From Phytopythium helicoides (Eukaryota; Oomycota; Peronosporomycetes; Pythiales; Pythiaceae): a stretch of DNA of 64,000 bases. Shown piece by piece: positions 42,643 through 53,985 of this stretch. A program made the position numbers and the translations under genes. Each line of letters opens with the position of its first letter. Positions within the stretch are counted from its first letter, which is position 1. The stretch is taken from contig JANFNE010000063.1 of assembly GCA_024867545.1 (NCBI GenBank), positions 237,503-301,502 on the forward strand. The letters run 5' to 3'. The notes under the pieces were generated by a model, which worked only from the letters and a program-made list of their open reading frames with translations, made no database searches and had not been told where the DNA came from.

Positions 42643-44203
42643 ATGCTGTCGTCGCTGTTGCGCCGCCCCTCGCAGGCGCTGGCCGCTGGCCGCCGCTCGC
42701 TGTCAGCCGCCGTGGCCCGCAACCCAGCGCTGGCCTCGTGGAGCGAGGAGGACAAGGCGTTCTTCCAGCAGCTGCTGCGCCCCGAGAACGTGCTCACGGA
42801 CGCCGACGACACGCAGTCGTACACGACCGACTGGCTCAAGAAGTACAAGGCAGGCAGCAGCCACCAGATGGTGCTGCGCCCCAAGTCCACGGAGCAGGTC
42901 TCCGCTATCCTCAAGTACTGCAACGAGCGCCGCCTGCCGGTCGTCCCGCAGGGTGGCAACACGGGACTCGTCGGCGGCTCCGTGCCCGTGCACGACGAGA
43001 TTGTCGTGTCCACGAGCTCCATGAACAATGTCATCTCCTTCGACGAGGTGTCGGGCATCCTCGTCTGTGAGGCTGGTTGTGTGCTGGAGAACCTCGACAA
43101 CTACGTCGCCAAGCACGGCTACATGATGCCGCTGGACCTCGGTGCCAAGGGCACGTGCCAGATCGGCGGTAACGTGGCGACGAACGCCGGCGGTCTGCGC
43201 CTGCTGCGCTACGGATCGCTACACGGCACCGTGCTTGGAGTTGAGGCTGTGACGGCCGATGGTACTGTCATTGACTGCCTCAGCACCATGCGCAAGGACA
43301 ACACGGGCTATGACCTCAAGCAGCTCTTCATCGGCTCAGAGGGCACGCTGGGATTCATCACCAAAGTCTCGGTCCTCACGCCGCCGCGCTCATCGTCGGT
43401 GAACGTCGCCCTGCTCGGATGTGAGGACTTCAATGCCGTGCAGAAGGCGTTTGTAGAGGCCAAGAAGCAGCTTGGCGAAGTGGTCTCTGCGATCGAGTTC
43501 TTCGACCGCCAGTCTCTCGACATGGTGCTCTCGCAGCAGGACTGGGTCAAGGACCCGCTCGAGTCGTCATATCCATTCTATGTCCTGATCGAGACCTCCG
43601 GTAGCAACTCGTCGCACGACATGGAGAAGCTCGAGGCGTACCTTGAGGACGTCATGACCGAGGGTGTCGTGGTGGATGGCACGGTGGCTCAGGACGCCGC
43701 GCAAGGCCGCAAGCTGTTCATGATTCGCGAGGACATCACGGTGGCGCTCAGCTCGCGCGGATACGTGTACAAGTACGACATTTCCTTGCCGATGGAGCAG
43801 TACTACAAGATTGTGGAGGAGACGCGCGAGAAGCTCGCTCCGCTCGGTGCCGAGGTCGTCGGATATGGTCACCTGGGCGACTCCAACCTGCATCTGAACG
43901 TTTCGACGCTCGAGGCTGACGACCGTGTCTTCAACGAGCTTGAGCCGTACGTATTTGAGTGGACGGGTACGTTGCTTGATGATGACATCTCGATGGCATT
44001 GCTTCGCGTTGACACCACTGATTTGAACAGCCAAGTACCGCGGCAGCATCAGTGCCGAGCACGGCATTGGCACGCACAAGCCGTCGTTCCTGCACTTGTC
44101 CAAGTCTGCCAACTCTATCAAGCTCATGAAGCAGATGAAGAACATGATGGACCCCAATGGCATCCTCAACCCGTACAAGGTTCTGCCCGACGTCGTCGAA
44201 TAG
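42643..44203 (+). CDS. D2HGDH: D-2-hydroxyglutarate dehydrogenase, mitochondrial, 498 aa, two exons
   Basis: FAD enzyme of the vanillyl-alcohol oxidase fold that oxidises D-2-hydroxyglutarate to 2-oxoglutarate and passes electrons to ETF. The start is the ATG at 42643, beginning a presequence (MLSSLLRRPSQALAAGRRS); eight more upstream codons are open but only with a TTG. FAD-binding motifs: PVVPQGGNTGLVGGSVP and GTCQIGGNVATNAGGLRLLR. The C-terminal domain has GYGHLGDSNLHLNV with metal-binding histidines. A 64-bp intron (43967-44030, GTACGT...AACAG) interrupts the sequence between YVFEWT and AKYRG; splicing yields SAEHGIGTHK and the family end DPNGILNPYK. The residue pattern matches D2HGDH better than D-lactate dehydrogenase, though the two are related. 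The IVD-like enzyme at 55.6-57.2 kb feeds the same ETF route. Confidence 0.93.
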
Positions 44204-44414
44204 ATTTTCCACCTCGTCATGAAAGCAAACGCAAGCAAAGCCACGAAAGGAACACGCTGGTTGTGGATCTCAAACGACTTGATGACGTCTTCATTTGTGT
44301 CGATATGTACACCAGCGGTGGGACCTCCACGAGTTCCCATCGCCAGCGCTGTGTCAAAAAAACCAATCTACTGTTGAGTGCCTACAAGCCATCTGAACAA
44401 CAACATCAGTTCTC

Positions 44415-45404
44415 TCAGTCTTCGAGAGGCTGTGCCAAGTCCAGATTGAGCTGCTTGAGCGCAAGTCCGCCGAGGACCCTCTCCGGCAGCTCGTCTTCTG
44501 CCTCGCCCTGGATCGTCAGGTACAGATCCATCTCTAGGTAGCTCGCCCAGCTCTGCGCGAGCCCGCCCACGTACTGCGCCGTCGTGCTAGACGACACATC
44601 CAGGTCGAGCTCGAAGTAGTTGCTGCGGCGGAAGTAGTGCTGCGTGAGCTTGGTGCCCGTGATGGCGGGGCGGTTGGGGATGACCTGCTGCAGGATCCAC
44701 GGCCCGTCGAGCAGATTCGGCACGAGCTTGAAGCGGTGGTCGCGGAACTCGTCGTTCTCGCTGTTGCAGAACCGCTCGACGAGCTTCTGGAACGGCGAGT
44801 CGTCGCTCGCGCTCGCAGGCGGGAGCAGCCAGTAGGCGACGACGCTCACGTTGTCCGCGTTGGGGAGCTCAACGTTGACGATGAACACGAGCGAGTCGGG
44901 GAACTTCTCCTTGCAGAACGCGAGCACGCTGTTGGGCCTCGTCTCCTCCCGCATGGCGATGTGGTGGCGGCCCTCGGGCGTCTTGGTAGTCCACATGTCG
45001 ACGTGCAGCAGGCGTCCGATCGCCTTGCCTGCCGGCACCTTGACCTGGTCCTCCATGTAGTTGCGGCCGCGCACCAGCACCTCGCTCGTATCAGGCTCGC
45101 TCCACATGCTGCGGATCTCGCGCGCGTGCACCGCATACGGAGCGTCCGCATCCACAGCCGGCGCTTCTCCTTCCTCGTCCTCTGGTCGACTCGAGTGCTC
45201 AGGCTCCAAGCCCCACGTGTCCGTCGTCAGGATGCCCATGCCGTCCTCATGCACGAGGCCGTCGCCCATGTCGTCGCACGTCACGCGGTGCAGCTCCAGC
45301 GGCACCACGGGCTCCACAGGATGCGGCAGGCCGCAGCTCCACTCGAGCTCCAGGCGCGTGCAGCTCTTGCGCCGGCAGTACACGACGCTCGAGGGCGACG
45401 CCAT
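44415..45404 (-). CDS. EDR2_C (DUF1336) domain protein, 329 aa
   Basis: Protein with the C-terminal domain of plant EDR2, found in lipid-associated proteins of plants and protists, exact function unknown. The domain fills residues about 100-325: GRNYMEDQVKVPAGKAIGRLLHVDMW, LVFIVNVELP, LLDGPWILQQVIPNRPAITGTKL, and TQHYFRRSNYFELDLDVSSSTTAQYVGGL, with the usual order and spacing. The START and PH domains of plant EDR2 are absent. Residues 1-100 show no known domain. Single exon from the ATG at 45404. Convergent with D2HGDH (211 bp between stops) and divergent from CCDC146 across a 402-bp shared upstream region. Confidence 0.88.
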   Translation of the reverse strand: MASPSSVVYCRRKSCTRLELEWSCGLPHPVEPVVPLELHRVTCDDMGDGLVHEDGMGILTTDTWGLEPEHSSRPEDEEGEAPAVDADAPYAVHAREIRSMWSEPDTSEVLVRGRNYMEDQVKVPAGKAIGRLLHVDMWTTKTPEGRHHIAMREETRPNSVLAFCKEKFPDSLVFIVNVELPNADNVSVVAYWLLPPASASDDSPFQKLVERFCNSENDEFRDHRFKLVPNLLDGPWILQQVIPNRPAITGTKLTQHYFRRSNYFELDLDVSSSTTAQYVGGLAQSWASYLEMDLYLTIQGEAEDELPERVLGGLALKQLNLDLAQPLED

Positions 45405-45806
45405 GCAGGGGGAGCTGACGCCAAGTGCTCATGGCCGTCATCCGCGGCGGAGAAAACTGCACGGCAGCATTTCCTGGTTTTAGTGACGCCTAACAAGGAT
45501 ACAGTCAGTATTATGTAGATAGTAGAATAGAATAGAGGGGGTTGTATGGATCGAGTGGTTGCTATGACGAGGGGAAGAATCAAGCAAATTTTCGTCCATC
45601 AGAGTGCCGAAAATTCATGATTTTTGTTTTTTTTTCGGGATATGATTGGTGGAGGAAAAGGTTCCCTTCAGCCAATCAACTGACACGCCTTGAACTAAGG
45701 ATCATCATTCCTTGCGCTTCAACTTGGGCGGCGTCCGTTTCGTTGGACGCCAGCAGATATAGCGAGACTGGCATTGGCTGCCACGCCGCACATTTGATAG
45801 ATAGGC
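45405..45806. promoter_or_regulatory. Shared upstream region of EDR2_C gene and CCDC146
   Basis: 402 bp between two divergent start codons. It contains an inverted CCAAT box (gattggtgg, about 45643) and a direct one (gccaatcaa, about 45672). Bidirectional use is inferred from gene arrangement only. Confidence 0.4.
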
Positions 45807-48641
45807 ATGGCGAGCCCCTCCTTTAACGACACTGACGGAGAGCAGCTGGACGACTCTGGAGGAGACCTGGATGCGAATGTTGGCGCGGGATCCTCGCACG
45901 CCGCGGCCTTCCGGCTGCTCGAGCAGTACTTTGAGGCCGACATGCTGACGCTCGACCAGCTGCAGTTCCACAAGAACAAGTTTGAGGCACTGCGAGAGCA
46001 TGTGCTCGAGACCTACGCGCACGAGAAACAGCTACTCAAGCAGGCTAAAGCGCTCAACAGCGAGCTGCTCTCCGACAAAATCGCGGGTGAGAAGCAGTCG
46101 ATCCGCAAGGCAGAAGAGGTCGCGAGATTCTCGGCGGTCGACAAGGAAAAAGAACGTGCTCTTAAGGAGCTCGCTGAGTGCATCGACCGGGACGCGGTGC
46201 TCACGTTTGAGATTACTGAGCTCCAACGAGAGCACGTCGACTTACTAGCTCAGAAAGATGAAATTTTGGCAGCCCACGCCAAACTGATGGAACCAGAGCT
46301 TCGAGCACTCAGTGACGAGATTGCTGCACTCAGTGACGAAAACCATCGAGTCGATGCAGAGCTCACAAAAGAAGCTCAGCGAAAGAAAGATGCGCTCGCA
46401 CGACTATCTTTCCTGCAGCAAGAAAACATTCGCCTCGAGGATACGAATACAAGTGAGCTCAAGAAGCTCCAGCAGCTGGCACATGACCCCGAACGCCTTG
46501 AGAAACAGGCAGATGTGGTACAGCGAGCGGTACAAAACCTAGAGAAGGAAACCGGCAAGCAGCACGAAGTGGTCGCCGCGCTACAAACATCACTCGACGA
46601 GCAGCAGACAAAGCTTCGTGAGGCAGAGGAGGTACAGAAAGAGCTTGCTCAGAAACTTGACGTGCACCGAGAAACAATCGATCAGCGCCAACGTGACGTC
46701 GATCACGTGACACTGCACTTAAGAGAGGAGCAAAACACCCACGTGCTGAGACTATCCGAGAAGACTAGGCTAGAAATGGCGGCAAAGGCTATCGATGCTG
46801 CTGAGCGCCGAGAGAATGAGCGTGTCGCGAAGGCCAAAAAAGTCTATGACAGTGCCAAGCGAGACCTAAAGAAGAAGATCCTGCTGTACGATGCGAGTCG
46901 CGCGCTGCTACCCAACCTTAAAGCGCAGGTTGTGGATGCACAACACCAGGTCTCAGCTCTCAAGACAGACAACAAGACGCAAGCACAGCGCCAACTTGAG
47001 GTGAAACAGCAAGTTGACCTACTGATTGCTCGATTTCTAAAGCGTGAAGAAGGCGAAAAGCACCAAACCGCCGAGCTCGAGGAGTTAGGGTCCCAAGTAA
47101 CTACTCTCGAGGAGGAAGTGGGGCAGTGGGTAACCGAGGAAAGCAAGCAGAAGAAGTTGGTTGCGATGTTGACGGCGCAACGCGAGCTGAAGGCACGCGA
47201 GGCAGCTGCAGCCCTGGAGCACGAGCGCGAAACACAGCAGGAGCTCAAGATGAAAGAGCTAGTGATCCTAGATCTAGCAAAGAAATGGCACGAAACAACC
47301 AATCACCTCAAAGAGTTTTCAGCCCTGTACGATGTCGTCAAGAACGAGCGCAACAAGTACGTCAACTTGATTCAAGCATCCTCTCAAGCACTTGCTGAGA
47401 TGAAGGAGAAAATCAAGATCCTTCAAAACGAGGTCGAGGTCTTGCGCAACGAATCGCTCGCAAAAGACAAAGCACTTGTCAAGGAAAAGCTTGCCCATGC
47501 GACGGCCCAGTGCTCGCGCGATTCCCTTCGACTTGACACGAACAAGTCACATGACGCCTATCGTATCAAGCAGGAACAGGTTGAGCAGCAAATTGTTGAG
47601 ATCGACAAGCTCAACGGAATCATTTCCCTGACTGAGCGGGAGCTACTTCGACTCAAGAAAAAATATGAGCTCGCAGTTGACGCGAGAAACGCAACCGGCG
47701 TACAGCTCATTGATCGCAACGACGAGTTGTGCATCTTGTACGAAAAGTCAAATCTTCAAGAACGAGCACTAAACGATGGAGAAGTCGCTTTGACTAGGAA
47801 AGAACAAGAAATTCGGATGCTGAACATTCAGCTCGCTGACCTCCAGCGACAACTGGAAAACGCTCGGCGACAACTTCCCCATCTACCCGAGCTGGCAAAG
47901 CGCATCCTTTCAATCCAAGAAGAGCTCAAGCAAGAGAAAGATGTGACCGAACTGCTTTGCCGTGATCTGGAGACACCGAAGAATGGCGAGCGTTGGCGTG
48001 CTCTTGAAGGGGATGATCCGGACGAAGACCAACTTGGCGTCAAACTCGCGTTTCTAGAGACTCGATATAACAAGAAAAAGGAGCAGCTGCTAGAAAAGGA
48101 GCTCGTTCTCGAAGAGGTGACTAGTCTGTCAAACAAATTGCGCGCACAAGCCGCCGATCGACGGGGCGAGACTCTAGAGCTCGCCAAAAAGGTGAATGAG
48201 TTCCAGGCTAAAATCAAAGACACAACACGCAAGATGATGGCGATCGTATCCGAGCTCTCGATGTACCAGGCGACGGCCATGAAATTGCAGCAGGAGAAAC
48301 ACGACGCGACAGTCGATGTGGATGAATGCACCAAGCGGCTGGTTGCAGGTCTACCACCCAACCCGTTTTGTGAGCAGCAGCTTGTGCGGGTGCAGAACCA
48401 GCGCCTCAAAGACGAAGAATTGCGACTCGCCAAACAGCACGCTCGGATGACTGCACAGCACGCCCAGAACTTTCCAACCCAGCTTACCTACACCACGGCC
48501 GAGGCACGGCCGAACGCATACATCCCCGAAGAGCTGGGCATACCCAAACCATACGGGGCTCTGGCGCCATTCAAACCTACACAACAAGGCTCCACAATGC
48601 GTCACATTCGAGTGCCGCAACGGCGTGATATCGAAATCTAA
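45807..48641 (+). CDS. CCDC146: CCDC146/MBO2 family ciliary coiled-coil protein, 944 aa
   Basis: Coiled-coil protein of the CCDC146 family (MBO2 in Chlamydomonas), linked to centrioles, microtubule doublets and flagellar waveform. Oomycete zoospores need two motile flagella, so its presence fits. Almost all of residues 40-880 are heptad-rich coiled coil. Family landmarks are the middle motif IQASSQALAEMKEKIKILQN, the C-terminal stretch PPNPFCE and the tail AYIPEELGIPKPYGALAPFK followed by GSTMRHIRVPQ. Length matches the animal protein (about 950 aa). Single exon from the ATG at 45807. Only 31 bp separate its stop from that of the convergent coiled-coil gene. Confidence 0.93.
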   Translation: MASPSFNDTDGEQLDDSGGDLDANVGAGSSHAAAFRLLEQYFEADMLTLDQLQFHKNKFEALREHVLETYAHEKQLLKQAKALNSELLSDKIAGEKQSIRKAEEVARFSAVDKEKERALKELAECIDRDAVLTFEITELQREHVDLLAQKDEILAAHAKLMEPELRALSDEIAALSDENHRVDAELTKEAQRKKDALARLSFLQQENIRLEDTNTSELKKLQQLAHDPERLEKQADVVQRAVQNLEKETGKQHEVVAALQTSLDEQQTKLREAEEVQKELAQKLDVHRETIDQRQRDVDHVTLHLREEQNTHVLRLSEKTRLEMAAKAIDAAERRENERVAKAKKVYDSAKRDLKKKILLYDASRALLPNLKAQVVDAQHQVSALKTDNKTQAQRQLEVKQQVDLLIARFLKREEGEKHQTAELEELGSQVTTLEEEVGQWVTEESKQKKLVAMLTAQRELKAREAAAALEHERETQQELKMKELVILDLAKKWHETTNHLKEFSALYDVVKNERNKYVNLIQASSQALAEMKEKIKILQNEVEVLRNESLAKDKALVKEKLAHATAQCSRDSLRLDTNKSHDAYRIKQEQVEQQIVEIDKLNGIISLTERELLRLKKKYELAVDARNATGVQLIDRNDELCILYEKSNLQERALNDGEVALTRKEQEIRMLNIQLADLQRQLENARRQLPHLPELAKRILSIQEELKQEKDVTELLCRDLETPKNGERWRALEGDDPDEDQLGVKLAFLETRYNKKKEQLLEKELVLEEVTSLSNKLRAQAADRRGETLELAKKVNEFQAKIKDTTRKMMAIVSELSMYQATAMKLQQEKHDATVDVDECTKRLVAGLPPNPFCEQQLVRVQNQRLKDEELRLAKQHARMTAQHAQNFPTQLTYTTAEARPNAYIPEELGIPKPYGALAPFKPTQQGSTMRHIRVPQRRDIEI

Positions 48642-48672
48642 CGTGACAATAGTCTATTTCTCCACAAGTTGT

Positions 48673-50689
48673 CTAGAATCCTTCATTGCTGTCCTTTGAG
48701 CTAGAGGCTACGGCTGCTGCTGCTGCCCGTGCGAGCTTTTCTTGTGCCTTCCGTAAGCGCGAATCGAGGTTCAGGTTAGTCGACATAACATCCATGAGTT
48801 CGCGCTTGGTCTTGTCAAGTCGCTGCTGCAGTGCGGCTTCTTGCTTCTCAGCTGCTGTCTGGAGCTCGAGCTCGCGCGCGCGAGCCGCTTGCTCCACTAC
48901 GCGAAGTTCTTCTCGAGCCTTTTGCTCGCGAGCAGTTGCCTCTTGCAGCTTAGCTCCGATCGTTGCTGTGTGCGCATATGCCTCGCCTAGTTGCTGCTTG
49001 AGTTCAGTGGCTTCGTCCTCCGCGACTTGCGCACGAACTTTTAGAGCCGTATACTGCTCGCGAATGCCCGCAGTTATCTGTTCCTGATCCTTAGCATGCC
49101 GAGCCATTTCGTGTCGAGCTGCCATGGCAATCCCCACGAGCTTATCTTTACGCTCATTTTCCTATGGTGATAGATTAGCACCTCATCGACAGTCTGATGG
49201 TGAACATGGTACAAACCTTGGCCAGCAATGCGACTTTCTTTATTTCGGCCGCGAGAAGCTGTGATATACGGTCTCGCTCAAGCTTGAGCTCGTCTTCTTC
49301 CTGTTGCTGAGTTATCACTTGCTGGCTCAAAGACTAGGACATAGACATCCGTCAACTCAAAAGAAAGCATCTCGCAGCCTGACAGATTGACGCACCTTGT
49401 ACATGTTCGTGACGAGATCAACACTGAGCTTGACCTCATGAAACGCAGATGTAGTTGTCAAAACAGCTTCTTCAAGCTTTTGGAGTTTGGGCAAGAACAG
49501 CGTGCGACCACTGATATGTGCCCGCTTTTCGTCCTCATACTTGCGTTGCAGGTGCACGAGGTCATCCTCTAGCTGGGAGTAGGCGAGCACAAGCTTGGCA
49601 TTGATCGCAGAGCTCTCGGCAAGTTCACGTCGAAGTTTCTGTGTTGCCACCTGCAGCTCTTCGAGTGTTGAGGCAGATGATACGGGAGATCGATCTCTTG
49701 AACTTTCGCTGTGAGCATTGACTTCTCCGTTTGGATTGCCCTCTGCTTGTTGTTGATGATTGCTGTCGGAGTAGCGCGAACGTAGCTCATCTTGCAACTC
49801 CACAACAGTCTGCACTAGCATGACGTGAGCTCAAGCAGTTAAGGGCATAACGCATGTTTGTGTTCATGCATTGCTCGTGGCCATGCAAGCTAACAAAATG
49901 AAGTTGGGAGGATATGAAAAGCTGTGTGTCTCGAGCAGCCAGCACATCACGCTCGTCGTTCTCCCCGGTTGCTCCTACCGCGAGGCTCCTGGGTTCTCAG
50001 CAATTGCTGCGCCATCAGGTGAGAGCCTCTATTGCCTCACACAAACAGACGCACCCGACGTCGGCATCTCGCTGGAGCTTGTCACGTAGCACCTGTTCAG
50101 CGACGACCCGCATGAATTCACGGCGGCGCTCGAACAGCTCCACGGCAAGCGGCACAGCCGCTCCAGCGTCGCCAGTCTTTTCCCGCTTGACGCTCCAGTC
50201 GAGGAACGCTTGCAACCCGCTCTGTTCCGTCAAGCACAAATGCTAAGACAGATACCCAACAACCACGCCCACCCTGACGATCCTCACCGTCTCATTGACG
50301 GGATCGCTCGGCGCCTCCTCCTTTTCCGCAGCAGCCATGGACACTCGAAGCCCATGAAGCAGGCGCAGGTCTGATCGCAACCGCCGAAGCCGCGCACCTT
50401 CGTCCTCAGCTCGCTGTCGGTCAGGATTGACAGGAAGTTGCGCACTGGTATAGTGTGCTCTCAACGCCCTTGAGTGCTGCAACTGCCCGTCGATGTGCTT
50501 GGCGAGCGCCGCAACATCTTCACGCCAGTCGATAGCGCGCGTCGCGAGTCGTACTGCATCCCTTTTAGCGCTGCCCTTGGCGCCAACCGCTGACAGTGCA
50601 TCTTCTTGAGCTAGAAGTGCTGCGGCCACATCTTCATTCAACGCCTGGAACTTGCGGTGCAGCTCCTGTGCATGTGCCGCGCCTTCCAT
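48673..50689 (-). CDS. Unidentified coiled-coil protein, about five exons
   Basis: Not recognised. The probable start is the ATG at 50689 (MEGAAHAQELHRKFQAL). Exons read as 50689-50288, 50221 to about 50050, about 49823-49396, 49333-49217 and 49161-48673. Introns of 66, 62 and 55 bp with GT-AG ends keep phase 0. The junction between exons 2 and 3 is unresolved: several donors after DKLQRDADV and two acceptors before TVVELQDELR are possible, giving an intron of about 220 bp. The protein is largely coiled coil, notably the last 200 residues (EQITAGIREQYTALKVRAQ, AARARELELQTAAEKQEAAL), ending AAAAVASSSKDSNEGF. It lies tail to tail with CCDC146, so a centriolar or cytoskeletal role is possible but unproven. 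Upstream 50690-51001 is plain spacer with gcacgcac repeats. Confidence 0.72.
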
Positions 50690-51001
50690 CTCGCCGACTC
50701 GCGCAGCCAGCGGTGGTGATCCGCTGAAACGACTGCGTCCCTCCACTGAGCCACACGCGTGAGCGCATGATATACCACAACATGAATACACGTCAAGCCC
50801 AAACCTCAACAAGCTAAGTTCTCTCCATCGCCGCGCGGGTTCGCAGTCGCTGCCCAACGCGCCGTCGTGTTTGCCGTTTAAATAATGCGGAGGGTTCCGA
50901 TCTTCTCTGCTCTCTCGCTCGCTTGCTCATCGCCCACGCAACGCAACGCAACGCCACGCAAGCACGCACGCACGCCACCGACGCAACTAACTCTACGCCG
51001 C

Positions 51002-53985
51002 CTACAAGAACGAAGACGAGCTGAACGACTCCAGGTCCTCATTCAGCGTATGGTCGTGGTGCTCCAGCTCCTCCTCGGGCGGCTGTAGCTTCTCACGCGC
51101 CGCTGCGCGGAGGGCAGCGCGTTCGCGCTCCGCCTCCTTGGCGCGCTCCTCTCGCACCCGCGCCTCCTCTTGCTGCTTTGCGAGCTCACGCTTGCGCTGC
51201 TCTACCTCCTCACGCTCGCGCTCACGTTCCTTCTCGCGCTGCTCGGCCTCGCGCCGACGCTGGGCCTCGAGCTCCTCATTGCGCTCCTTCTCCTTTTGCT
51301 GGATCTTTTGCTGCTTCTGCTGCTCCATCGACCGGGCGGAAAGCCACAGCGAGCTCGTTTCGTTGTCCTCCGACTGCAACAGCGACTTGCCTGGCGGGGC
51401 GTCCTTCTTCGCTAGCATGCTCCACGCGCCGCGATTCTCGACGCGAAGCGGCTCACTAGTTGTCACTTCATCGCGGATTTTCTTGGCGATGTCGGCGCGA
51501 GCCGACTCCGAAATCTGTGACAATGCCGGCGCACTAGCGAGCGGGGGCGACTGCGGACGGATCCAACAACACACACTTGTCAATCTTCATCCTTCACGCC
51601 GATAGCCGACACATCACAGTCCTACCCGCTCGAGCGGTGCGCCAGCATCGTCGTCAGAGTCGGACTCCGAGTCGCTGTCATCCGAATCGGACGAGTCCGA
51701 AGAGCTGGATGAGCTGTCGGACGAGCTGTCATCGGCAGCCTTGCGCTCCCCGTTGCCGTTCGTCGCAACACTGCCATCCGCATCTGCCATCACAACGTCC
51801 AAGTCTGGGCGCTGCTCGCGAGCAGCACCAGCAACCCCGGACACGTCGCGATCGATCTCAGCAAGCTGATTCTTGAGCTCCTCCTGGCGGTACCGAATAT
51901 TCAGCGCCGCTACCTTTGCAGATTTGAGTCGGTTTTCCGTCGGAAGGGAGCCTCCCTTCTTGGCAACTGGACGCTTCCGCTTTCGTCCAATTCCATTTTC
52001 CTGTTCAACGCATGCATGCACCGTTAGACTGCGCACAAGCACACTTTGATATAGTTCACGCTTCGACGTACCCTAACGTAGCCCTCCAGCATGCGCAGGC
52101 AGCGAGTGTCGAAAGCATTGATGTCTAGCTCTATCTCGTCATTTTCGTTGGCCAACTTTGCGACTGGCACTGCCTCTGCAATGATTTGGAGCACACGGTT
52201 GATCTTGTCTTGGGGCAACGACTTAATGTCGGCGCTTAGCCTAGCTTTTTCGTGCTGTGTCATCGGCTCGTTCAATTCTTCTTCCGTGAGGTCGCTCATC
52301 TTGAAGGGGCTGCGCACGTGAGAAGGACATGTCAGTACTGAGCCAAAAAAGAAGAGAAATCAGAAATGAGAAAAGCCTACATACCGAGATGCTGCCTTCG
52401 AGGGCTTGGGTGTCGTCACCTTGATATTCGGCTCAAGCTGCTCAAGCTTCGCCTTCAAACGCTCAATGTCCTCCTTCAGCGACATGATCACGCTAGCTTC
52501 GTCTCCTGAAGCCATCCGCTTGGAGTTACCCTTGGCGCCCTTTCCGCCCTTAACCTTCTTTGAAGAATGATACGATTCAGCCTTCCGATCCTTCTTCAGC
52601 TTGAGAGCCGTGTTCTTGCTCTGAAGCGTCTTCTCCTTTGCAGAAGTCTTCAGGTTTAGCGCCTTGATCCGCTTCTCAAATTCCTCCAACAACTTTTGAG
52701 CGTAGATGTGAACTTGGCTGTGAGCTGCATTGTACAGCATCGCATTGCGGAACACAAGCCGCACGTGGTCGGCAAACACTGACGGGTCGTCGTAGTAACC
52801 GCACTCCAGGTTTTGCTTGATCGTGCCGAGGTCCATCGGCTCCTTGATCACTTGGAAGTAGTCTGGAATACCGAGCGCCACGGGGTCGACAGGCGAGAGG
52901 AATGGAATAGCTTTAGAGCTCGACATGAGACTCTTCAGGACAGCGTGGCACTTCTTCACGCTGGCCGGCACTCTATCGAACTCGATGATATTCTCGTCGC
53001 GAAGATGCGCGGGAACAATAATCTTTCGCTGTGAGCGAGCGCGGCCGCCGACGGACGGTGAGCTGTAGTCGGATAGAGGAGTAAATGTCCGAAGAGGCGC
53101 CGCGACGGCCGCAACGGGCGTCTGCGTGATCGTAGGCCGAGCAGAGCTGACGCCGGGGGCGGCAACGGCGGGGGCTACAACGGGCGCAACTGGGGCTTTT
53201 GGCGCGACGGGTGGCGTGACGGCCTTCATGTTTCGAGTTCGCCGCGGCAGCGTACGTTTGACTTGCTCCTTCGGCTTGTAAATCTTGTAGATCCGCAGCT
53301 CGTTGGTCGTCTTGTCTAGAAAGCCGTGCAGAGCAAACTCACCGAAGCGGTTCTCACCTGAGCCCGTTACCACGAAGAACGAAGGGTTGCTGGCATCGTG
53401 CACGAAGCGAATATCGACGTCCTTCTCCGTGACTGTCTGGTGCTTGCCCTTGACCGCCTGGATCTGGAAGAATCCGCTGTACTTGCTGTGGAACGGCATC
53501 GCCGAGCGCACGTCCGGATCCGTTTCGTACCCGAGGAACGTCGGCGAGACTCGCGAAGGCTGCTCGTTCTCCGATCGCGCCGATCGGGCCAGCGCCATGC
53601 CGAAGAAGGAGGGATGGACGACCTCGGCGCCGTCCGTGGCGGCCGTTGGGATGAAGACGTCCTCCTGCGAGCGCATCTCGAACGGGCTCGTGATGCCGTT
53701 GGGCCCGAAGGCGGCCTCGGTCATGCCCCACTTGCCGGCCCAGACGGCGCGCTTGTCCTCGATGTAGTACTTGCCGACGAGCAGCGGCGCGTACTGGAGC
53801 GCCTCCTTGCTCACGGGCACGGGCGGGTGCTGTCTGGACGCCGTCACGGGCGTCTTGTTGTCGGTTGCGGGCGGGGCCGTGGGCGTCTTGTCATCCCCAC
53901 TCGCGGCAGCGTCCGACGCGGCGTTGCTGGGGGGCGAGGGCTTGACCGGCGAGCATTTGTCCCGCGCGGGGTCCTCCACCATCAT
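51002..53985 (-). CDS. BET-type bromodomain/NET protein, about 920 aa, four exons
   Basis: Chromatin reader. Exons 53985-52385, 52309-52072, 52000-51626 and 51550-51002; introns of 75, 71 and 75 bp. Splicing joins a single bromodomain (KKCHAVLKSLMSSSKAIPFL, DPVALGIPDYFQVIKEPMDL, acetyl-lysine-binding Asn in NAMLYNAAH) to a NET domain (MTQHEKARLSADIKSLPQDK ... DEIELDINAFDTRCLRMLEGYV), then a basic patch RKRKRP, a Ser/Asp tract and a long Glu/Arg coiled coil. The WPF shelf is IPF here. Before the bromodomain lies an unusual 150-residue segment (GKWGMTEAAFGPNGITSPFE ... YSGFFQIQAVKGKHQTV ... GFLDKTTNELRIYKIYKPK), probably beta-rich and not part of animal BET proteins. The frame continues open upstream to about 54633 with no ATG; the first in-frame ATGs are at 53985/53982, so the N-terminus is uncertain and may need an upstream exon. 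Confidence 0.88.

Noticed and set aside
43967..44541. 640-residue version of D2HGDH
   Set aside because: It reads through the 64-bp intron into an unrelated tail; splicing gives the conserved SAEHGIG motif and family end.
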